A DNA stretch of 44,908 bases, taken from positions 1 through 44,908 of the forward strand of contig PDOZ01000012.1 of the NCBI GenBank assembly GCA_002747325.1. Reading direction: 5' to 3'. Each line of letters starts with the position of its first letter. Position 1 is the stretch's first letter. Positions 1 to 5,559 of this stretch are shown piece by piece. The position numbers and the translations under genes are program-made. The notes beneath the pieces were generated by a model. That model was not told the origin of the DNA. It saw only the letters and a program-made list of their open reading frames with translations, and searched no databases. Origin of the DNA: Rhodobacterales bacterium. GTDB lineage: Bacteria; Pseudomonadota; Alphaproteobacteria; Rhodobacterales; Rhodobacteraceae.

Positions 1-90
1 CTCGTGCGCCTCGTGCGCCTCGTGCGCCTCGTGCGCCTCGTGCGCCTCGTGCGCCTCGTGCGCCTCGTGCGCCTCGTGCGCCTCGTGCGC
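1..90. repeat. 9-bp tandem repeat, ten perfect copies
   Basis: The unit ctcgtgcgc is repeated ten times without a mismatch and touches the window edge, so the array may be longer. It ends about 22 bases before the start codon of the first lipoprotein gene. Because the unit is 9 bp, copy-number change would keep any reading frame but would move upstream promoter elements relative to the gene. Confidence 0.97.
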
Positions 91-112
91 CCTACGATAA
101 AAGGGGATGATC

Positions 113-832
113 ATGAAAACCAAACTATTTATTGCAGCCGTTACAGCAACAGCTTTGACCGGATGTGGCTCAACCAACCCGCCGCCCGATCCGTTGTACA
201 GACTGTCGCCAAAGGAGTTGGTGGAAATGCGGGAAGAGGTTTTTGAAAAATATGTAGATGTGCCCCCCGAACTGCTTGAAATGCCGACAAGCGGGCAGGC
301 GACTTATTCCGGCGGGGTTGGGATTGTGTATAATGATAAGGATTCGGATGTTTCGATCCTCAGTGACCCCAGTGCCGTGCCGATGATCGGGGAAATGAAT
401 ATGACGGCCAACTTTACGGCCGCGGGGGGCGATGTGGAAGGGCGCCTTTCGGGGTTTTACGCTGGAGACTTTGATGTTGCATGGACCGGAAATGACGCTG
501 AACAATGGACTGACGCCATGTATTCTGGTGACATGCATATGATGACCCCCGCGGAGCGCGAGGCGATGATTGCGGCGTTTGATACGCCGGTTGAGGGGGA
601 GCTTACGTTTGGCGGGGACATCGCGCCTGGCTCTTTTGCTATAGATATTTCCGGGACGCTGGACAATGATGGTAAATCCGTCGTGGTCGGTGGTCAGGGC
701 TTGGTAAATTTTGGTCAAGGGGATGCTGAAATTGCTAATATCAACGGCGCCACGCACAGCAATTTGACGTTAACCGAAGACGGGGTGGATAAGACCGGTC
801 GGATGAGAGGATTTGCGGTCAAAGACGACTGA
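113..832 (+). CDS. Predicted lipoprotein, first of four tandem paralogues
   Basis: This 239-residue protein begins with a lipoprotein signal peptide ending in the lipobox LTGC (Cys at about residue 18), so it should be lipid-anchored in the envelope. ATG 113 is preferred over the in-frame ATG at 107, because the AGGGG ribosome site at 102-106 abuts 107 but lies 6 bases from 113. After the lipobox it shares with the next three genes a pattern of QATYSG near residue 60, a GEM...ANF stretch, a VxGxLSGF strand, and a C-terminal GTLDNDGKSVVVGG segment followed by a LTEDG...GR tail. Alternating beta-strand character and these motifs recall the barrel of TbpB-like solute-binding lipoproteins, but that is inference from pattern only. 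Local GC is near 50%, below the flanking housekeeping genes. The function is unknown. Confidence 0.85.
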   Translation: MKTKLFIAAVTATALTGCGSTNPPPDPLYRLSPKELVEMREEVFEKYVDVPPELLEMPTSGQATYSGGVGIVYNDKDSDVSILSDPSAVPMIGEMNMTANFTAAGGDVEGRLSGFYAGDFDVAWTGNDAEQWTDAMYSGDMHMMTPAEREAMIAAFDTPVEGELTFGGDIAPGSFAIDISGTLDNDGKSVVVGGQGLVNFGQGDAEIANINGATHSNLTLTEDGVDKTGRMRGFAVKDD

Positions 833-864
833 TCGGCCCTGTTGAGATGGTTTCGCCAACAACG

Positions 865-897
865 ACCGCCGCGCGTGACCTGCGCGGCGGTTTTTCT
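865..897 (+). terminator. Rho-independent terminator after lipoprotein 1
   Basis: The arms ccgccgcgc (866-874) and gcgcggcgg (882-890) pair perfectly and are followed by a T-rich run. The same stem, with near-identical sequence, follows the other three paralogues. Confidence 0.85.
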
Positions 898-970
898 TGT
901 TTTTGTGCGGAATTTCTATAGCTTGCGGCCATTCATTATGGATCGAGATAGCAATGCAGTGGAGAATGCC

Positions 971-1660
971 ATGAACGCCAAATTACTTGCCGCAGCCCTG
1001 ACCGCAACAGCCCTGACCGGCTGCATGTCGTCCAGCTTGTCGCCGGAGGAGCTGGTTGAGCGAAAACTTGAAGTGATTCAACGCTCTGAAGGTCTGGCCG
1101 GCCAAGCGCTCACCATGCCGGTCGATGGTCAGGCGACCTATTCCGGCGTCAGCAGTTTTGGCTATGGCCCCGGGGCACCGGGAGGAGGAGGTATCGGCGA
1201 TATCGTGGTCATGATGGGGGAAATGGACGTGACGGCCGAGTTCACAGAGGATGGTGCCTTTGTCGATGGTGTCCTGTCCGGCTTCCAGTCGGCCACCGGC
1301 TTTGAAAATAATCTTTATGAAGGCGTTTTCCAGGATGGACTGAAGAGTTTGAGCGAAGCCCAACGCGCCGAGTTGATTGCCATGTTCGATACGCCGGTTG
1401 ATGGGGAAATTGTTTTTAGCGGCACGACGGTTGAGGGGGGTGACGTGTTCCCGATCGCTCTGTATGGGGCGCTGGACAACAACGGAAAAGATGTTCGGGT
1501 TGGTGGTTTAGGGATAGCGGGGTTTGGGGCCAATAATGCTGCCGGGTTTAGTATTGAGGCGACACGTGAGACTGAAGAGGGTGAACCTGCTTTGTTGGTA
1601 ACCGAGGGTGGCGTGTCCAAGGCCGGGCTGCTTGACGGTATGGCTTTGAGGAATGACTGA
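971..1660 (+). CDS. Predicted lipoprotein, second tandem paralogue
   Basis: The 229-residue protein has a signal peptide ending in LTGC, and its first residues (MNAKLLAAALTATALTGC) closely match the first paralogue. The ATG at 971 follows GTGGAG at 959-964 with 6 bases of spacing; a longer frame from an upstream TTG at 842 would cross the preceding terminator and is not credible. It carries the shared QATYSG, GEM-V-AEF, VDGVLSGFQSA, FDTPVDGE and GALDNNGKDV motifs. A glycine-rich insertion lies after the ATYSG motif. It has its own leader and terminator, so it is probably transcribed separately. The function is unknown; a TbpB-like beta-barrel is possible. Confidence 0.86.
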   Translation: MNAKLLAAALTATALTGCMSSSLSPEELVERKLEVIQRSEGLAGQALTMPVDGQATYSGVSSFGYGPGAPGGGGIGDIVVMMGEMDVTAEFTEDGAFVDGVLSGFQSATGFENNLYEGVFQDGLKSLSEAQRAELIAMFDTPVDGEIVFSGTTVEGGDVFPIALYGALDNNGKDVRVGGLGIAGFGANNAAGFSIEATRETEEGEPALLVTEGGVSKAGLLDGMALRND

Positions 1661-1699
1661 TCGGTATTCCTGATTGCTGAAATGCTTCCCGTAACAACG

Positions 1700-1736
1700 A
1701 CCGCCGCGCCTGATCCGCGCGGCGGTTTCTTGCTTT
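1700..1736 (+). terminator. Rho-independent terminator after lipoprotein 2
   Basis: The arms accgccgcgc (1700-1709) and gcgcggcggt (1717-1726) flank the loop ctgatcc and are followed by a T-rich tract. Arms and loop are nearly the same as in the terminators of paralogues 1 and 4. Confidence 0.85.
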
Positions 1737-1807
1737 TGGAGCGCGGTTTCCTTAGGGTTAGGCGGTATATCCGAACCGCCGCAGGGGCGCGCGGAAAGGG
1801 AGGTATG

Positions 1808-2551
1808 ATGAAACGCAAGGTATTCTTTTTCGCCGGTCTGGCCGTTGCTCTGACCGGATGCGCGGGCTCTGGTCCCGATGTTTTCATCCCCCGGCCCCCG
1901 CGTGATCTGGCCGATTTTCAGGTGGACCGGGCGGCGGAATTTGAGGCGGCGCGCAGCGAAGAGCGCGGGCTGCCGACGGACGGCACGGCAAGTTATTTCG
2001 GCCTTGCGGCCTTTGCCTATGGGGCGGAAACCGCACCGGGGGAGGGCGCGCCGGACGATGTGACGGCCATGCTGGGCGAGATGCGGATGAGGGCGAATTT
2101 TTCGGAGACGGGCGGCACGGTTACGGGCGACCTGACGGGGTTCGTCGCGGCATCCGGGGCGGAGGTCCGGGCGGCCACGGGCGTTGATCCGGACGCGGTG
2201 GAGGTTCCGGCCGTGTTGGAAGTTCTGGCCACGGGCAATACGGACTGGTTGAACGGAGAAGAACGGCAAGCGGTGCTGGCAACCTTTGATGGCACGGTTT
2301 CGGGCCGCATTGATTTGAGCGGCGACATTGCAGCCACCGGGGCCGGATTTCCCGTCGGGCTGGTCGGTTCGTTGCAGCATGAGGGAAAAACCGTCGCCAT
2401 CGGTGGCAATGCGGAGGTTGGTTTTGAAGGGGCGGAGGCGAATTTCGTCTGGATTAACAGCGATCCCGATACGCCGGGCGGCATGGCCCTCACGGAAGAC
2501 GGCGCGGCGCGAAGCGGGGTGTTGGTGGGCGTCGCGGGCCAACCGGACTGA
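1808..2551 (+). CDS. Predicted lipoprotein, third tandem paralogue
   Basis: The 247-residue product starts MKRKVFFFAGLAVALTGC, a lipoprotein signal with lipobox LTGC. GGGAGG ends at 1803, so ATG 1808 is better spaced than the adjacent ATG at 1805, though either may be used. Shared family features include ASYFG, LGEMRMRANF, TGDLTGFVAA, the GSLQHEGKTVAIGG segment and LTEDGAARSG at the C terminus. Its GC content is visibly higher than that of paralogues 1 and 4, which suggests the copies have diverged for some time or have different histories. No function is recognised beyond an envelope lipoprotein of probable beta-sheet fold. Confidence 0.86.
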   Translation: MKRKVFFFAGLAVALTGCAGSGPDVFIPRPPRDLADFQVDRAAEFEAARSEERGLPTDGTASYFGLAAFAYGAETAPGEGAPDDVTAMLGEMRMRANFSETGGTVTGDLTGFVAASGAEVRAATGVDPDAVEVPAVLEVLATGNTDWLNGEERQAVLATFDGTVSGRIDLSGDIAATGAGFPVGLVGSLQHEGKTVAIGGNAEVGFEGAEANFVWINSDPDTPGGMALTEDGAARSGVLVGVAGQPD

Positions 2552-2572
2552 CCTTCGTTTTTGGTGAAAAGA

Positions 2573-2603
2573 ACCGCCGTGCCGATCCGCGCGGCGGTTT
2601 TGT
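2573..2603 (+). terminator. Rho-independent terminator after lipoprotein 3
   Basis: Arms at 2573-2582 and 2589-2598 form the same stem as the other copies, with one G-U wobble, followed by TTTTGTTT. Confidence 0.82.
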
Positions 2604-2695
2604 TTGGGGGGCATTTCCGCGTTGTTTTCTCCTTTGGGGGGGGTTAAGGCTTTAAGCACACGTTTTGCGTGCATCTGGATAACAAGGGATAAACC

Positions 2696-3397
2696 ATGAA
2701 AACCGCACTCTTTCCGCTGGCCATTGCTGCCTTTGCACTTTCCGGCTGCATGACGAATGAAACACCGGACGGTGGGGGCCGTCCGGGCTCGTTGACTGCC
2801 CAGGAGTTGTTCGAAATTCACGAACAGCGCGGGGCCGAATTTGATGCGGCTGAGGAGGAAACCGCTCAGGGCGGTGTGACCCTGCCGTCGAGTTTGGATG
2901 CGACTTATTCCGGTGTTGCTATGCTGGGCTATCACTATTCACATACGGCGCCGTTTGAAGTGATGATTGGCGAGATGAAGCTGGACGCGAAGATTGATCC
3001 TAATGGTGCGGATACGATTAATGGTAACCTGTCCAACTTCTACGCCGCATCTGGTTTGACAATGGATGAGGCTGTGGGAGTACTAGATGGGTTCCCGGAT
3101 GATATGCCCGCGCAGGATAAGGCGGATCTGATCGCATCCTTTGATCGGGATGTGACGGGTAGTCTTGATTTGACCGGAACAATTGCCAATGGCGGCAACG
3201 AGTTCCCGCTGAATATCAACGGCACGCTGGTGGATGGCTCGACCAATGTGGTTGTCGGGGGGCAAGTTCAGGCGGGCTTCCATGGCAATTCCGCTCAGGC
3301 TATTGGGATTTCGGGCAATAGCGACGTTGGGACGCTTATCCTTGATCCCGGCACGTTTGTCGAAGGGGGGATTTTTGGTTTTGCCATGAAGCAATAA
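2696..3397 (+). CDS. Predicted lipoprotein, fourth tandem paralogue
   Basis: The 233-residue product has a signal peptide ending in the lipobox LSGC, starting at ATG 2696 behind AAGGG at 2684-2688. It repeats the family pattern: DATYSG near residue 64, IGEMKLDAKI, INGNLSNFYAASG, a VTGSLDLTG strand and NINGTLVDGS-VVVGG. The C-terminal segment ends VEGGIFGFAM, matching the GxxxGF-A ending of its relatives. It is followed by its own terminator. The envelope location is well supported; a ligand or partner is not visible. Confidence 0.86.
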   Translation: MKTALFPLAIAAFALSGCMTNETPDGGGRPGSLTAQELFEIHEQRGAEFDAAEEETAQGGVTLPSSLDATYSGVAMLGYHYSHTAPFEVMIGEMKLDAKIDPNGADTINGNLSNFYAASGLTMDEAVGVLDGFPDDMPAQDKADLIASFDRDVTGSLDLTGTIANGGNEFPLNINGTLVDGSTNVVVGGQVQAGFHGNSAQAIGISGNSDVGTLILDPGTFVEGGIFGFAMKQ

Positions 3398-3419
3398 GCA
3401 CCGGATTGTCGTACATACA

Positions 3420-3450
3420 AACCGCCGCGCCTGATCCGCGCGGCGGTTTT
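3420..3450 (+). terminator. Rho-independent terminator after lipoprotein 4
   Basis: Arms accgccgcgc (3421-3430) and gcgcggcggt (3438-3447) with loop ctgatcc and a following T run. Arms and loop are identical to those of the terminator of paralogue 2. Confidence 0.85.
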
Positions 3451-3466
3451 GTTTGGGGGCTACGCT

Positions 3467-4393
3467 CTATCGCGCCAGCCAGCGGCTTTCGGTGATGCCG
3501 TCGAGCATGATCATGGTGCCGCTTTCTCGGATGAAGCGTTCGATGGCGGGTGGGTCCAGCACCACGGTGGCGGCGACTTCTTCGACATGGGCGAGCAGGC
3601 CGGGGCAGAGGGGCGCGGAAGGGCCGAGCAGCACTTTGCGGGTTTGCGGTCCGGCGAGGGGCAGGAGCGGGGCCAGCGAGGCGTTCATCAGGGTTTGCGC
3701 GGTGATGATCAGGGTCTTGGCGCCGTGGATCGCGGGGCCGGCCTCCTCCGCCGGGATGTCGCCGGGTTTGGGTTCGCGTTCGACGATGCGCGCTTGTGGC
3801 AGGCGTTTGGTGGCGCCGCGAAACCCGCCGATGATGATCACGCCGTCGCCGGGGGGCTGGAGTGCGGCGAAGCCCCCTTTGGCGGTCTCTTCGGGGTAGC
3901 GCATGTCGCGGCGGTTCCAGTAGGCATTGACGGCAGCGAGGCCCAGCGAGCGCGATAGGGGGTCGGTGGAAAACAGGAATTTTCCCAGTTCTTTCAGGCT
4001 CTTGCCGTGCAGTCCCTCCGGCGGGCGGATGCTGCGCGCCCCTTCCGTGCCGCGCGAGGGCGAGCGGGCGATGCCACAATAGGGACCGGCTTCGACGAAG
4101 GTCCAGTTGAAGCCGATGAGGATGTTTTCGGCCGCTACGTCATCGGGCAGGGGCGCGACCAGCAGGCGTTCGATCTCCGTCGCCCCGAGCGCTTCCAGCA
4201 CGGCAAATCCCGAGGGTTCCGCCCCCGCCGGGTCCGGGATCAGGCTCACGGTTTGGGCGATGGTGGTGCTGGCGCCGTCGGTTTCCACCGCCCAGCCCGC
4301 CTCCGCCAGTTCCGCTAGCATCTTGTGCCATTTGGCGCGGTTCTCGCCGTCATTGTTGATGCGCAATTCGCTGGGGGAGGTTGGGGTGTGCAT
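3467..4393 (-). CDS. DUF364/DUF4213-type putative metal-chelation protein
   Basis: This 308-residue cytosolic protein resembles the DUF4213/DUF364 family, whose members combine an enolase-N-like N-terminal half with a Rossmann-like C-terminal half and have been proposed to act in heavy-metal or cofactor handling. Visible family features are the central block FNWTFVEAGPYCGIARSP, a GLAAVNAYWNRRD stretch near the middle, VIIIGGF at the start of the Rossmann half, and KTLIITAQTLMN followed by LLGPSAPLCP. The start at 4393 has AAAGG spaced 6 bases upstream. It is transcribed away from the pentapeptide-repeat gene across a 132-bp gap. Its role here cannot be read from context. Confidence 0.75.
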   Translation of the reverse strand: MHTPTSPSELRINNDGENRAKWHKMLAELAEAGWAVETDGASTTIAQTVSLIPDPAGAEPSGFAVLEALGATEIERLLVAPLPDDVAAENILIGFNWTFVEAGPYCGIARSPSRGTEGARSIRPPEGLHGKSLKELGKFLFSTDPLSRSLGLAAVNAYWNRRDMRYPEETAKGGFAALQPPGDGVIIIGGFRGATKRLPQARIVEREPKPGDIPAEEAGPAIHGAKTLIITAQTLMNASLAPLLPLAGPQTRKVLLGPSAPLCPGLLAHVEEVAATVVLDPPAIERFIRESGTMIMLDGITESRWLAR

Positions 4394-4525
4394 GGGGTGC
4401 CTTTCGAGCCAGAGTCGCGCGGATTATGGCACGGATGGCGCGGGCGGGGGTGAAAAAATACTGGACAGAGGCGCGCTGCTATTGAAACTTGTTGCTTCAA
4501 AGTCACTGGGGGGCAGAACGCAGCC

Positions 4526-5509
4526 ATGACAGGGAAGAAAAACACCATTCATTTACGCCGTATGCGGGCGCGGGCGAGGCATGCGGCACCTCGAAAAACG
4601 CTTTGGTCAGTCCTGCGCGCCGCGTTACGCGCTGTCTGGAGCGGGTTTGAACACTTCCTGCTGCTGGCGACCTTTGCGTCGATCGTGCTGGGGGTGGTGG
4701 CGTTCTGGATTGATTTTGAGGACCGCAAGGTCGAGGCCCGAACCCGCGCGTGGAGCCTTATTACCACCCCGGCCACCGGCAACTCCGGCAAAGGCCCGGC
4801 GCTGGAGTATCTGAACGATCAGGGGATTCCGCTCAATGGTATTAACCTGTCCTGCGAGCGCATGGGCGGCGGTTGGGATGCGGAGAGGCTGAGTTGTGAA
4901 GCGCCGACCTATCTGGCGCGGGTGGCGTTGCAGAGGGCGGACCTTCAGGGGGCGCAGTTGCAGGGGGTCGACCTTTGGAAAGCGCAGTTGCAAGGGGCCG
5001 ACCTCGGGGACGCGCAGTTGCAAGGGGCCGACCTCGGGGACGCGCAGTTGCAAGGGACCGACCTCACGGGTGCGCAGTTGCAAGGGGCCTATCTTTGGTA
5101 CGCGCAGTTGCAAGGGGCCGACCTCAAGTTGGCGCAATTGCAAGGGGCCGGTCTCAAGTCGGCGCAATTGCAAGGGGCCAACCTCCTAGGCGCGCGATTG
5201 CAAAGGGCCGAGCTCACGGGCGCGCTGTTGCAAGGCGCCGTATTCTGGCACACGCGGTTGCAAGGGGCCGACCTTTGGGACGCGCAATTCGGTGGGGCAA
5301 ATTTAAGTGAGGCGGATTTCACTGACGCATTGTCTCTCAACCACGCTGATTTCCGCGACCCGAAAACCGGCCTGTCTGCCTGGGCTTGGGCGGACATGCC
5401 GCCCATTGGGTTGGAGGGGATCGAGATTGAATTGTGCGTCTATGACGACAATATCCACGATCGCATCATACGCCCCGACCCCTGCATTCCCCCCGACTCC
5501 GCACAATAA
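4526..5509 (+). CDS. Membrane-anchored pentapeptide-repeat protein
   Basis: The 327-residue protein has a basic N terminus, one hydrophobic membrane segment around residues 41-62, a linker with cysteines, and about 13 ten-residue units from roughly residue 132 to 261. The units follow the pattern A-x-L-Q-G-A-D-L-x-x, the A(D/N)LxX pentapeptide logic that folds into a right-handed quadrilateral beta-helix. The repeat runs on into ANLSEADFTDA before a non-repetitive tail with two cysteines. The topology would place the helix outside the cytoplasm if the positive-inside rule holds. Its own start at 4526 has only a weak ribosome site. Such proteins usually mediate protein contacts; no partner is evident. 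Confidence 0.88.
   Translation: MTGKKNTIHLRRMRARARHAAPRKTLWSVLRAALRAVWSGFEHFLLLATFASIVLGVVAFWIDFEDRKVEARTRAWSLITTPATGNSGKGPALEYLNDQGIPLNGINLSCERMGGGWDAERLSCEAPTYLARVALQRADLQGAQLQGVDLWKAQLQGADLGDAQLQGADLGDAQLQGTDLTGAQLQGAYLWYAQLQGADLKLAQLQGAGLKSAQLQGANLLGARLQRAELTGALLQGAVFWHTRLQGADLWDAQFGGANLSEADFTDALSLNHADFRDPKTGLSAWAWADMPPIGLEGIEIELCVYDDNIHDRIIRPDPCIPPDSAQ
4921..5310 (+). repeat. 30-bp coding repeats of the pentapeptide domain, about 13 units
   Basis: The coding DNA repeats with an exact 30-bp period around a gcgcagttgcaaggg core. The units beginning at 4982 and 5012 are identical, while the end units are more diverged. Near-identity at DNA level, beyond what the protein pattern requires, points to recent tandem duplication or gene conversion. 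Confidence 0.93.
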
Positions 5510-5511
5510 AA

Positions 5512-5533
5512 GAGCGGCCCCGGAGGGCCGCTC
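5512..5533 (-). terminator. Rho-independent terminator of torA
   Basis: The arms gagcggcc (5512-5519) and ggccgctc (5526-5533) pair perfectly. Read on the minus strand the stem is followed by TTTTATTGTG, so it fits the end of torA. On the plus strand the following bases are not T-rich. Confidence 0.75.
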
Positions 5534-5559
5534 GGGTGTTGTTGTAATACCTGTGCGGA

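Noticed and set aside
842..970. Upstream TTG extension of the second lipoprotein gene
   Set aside because: It would read through the preceding terminator and bury the lipoprotein signal peptide.
4921..5310. CRISPR-like spacing of 30-bp repeats
   Set aside because: The repeats are contiguous without spacers and encode pentapeptide units in frame.
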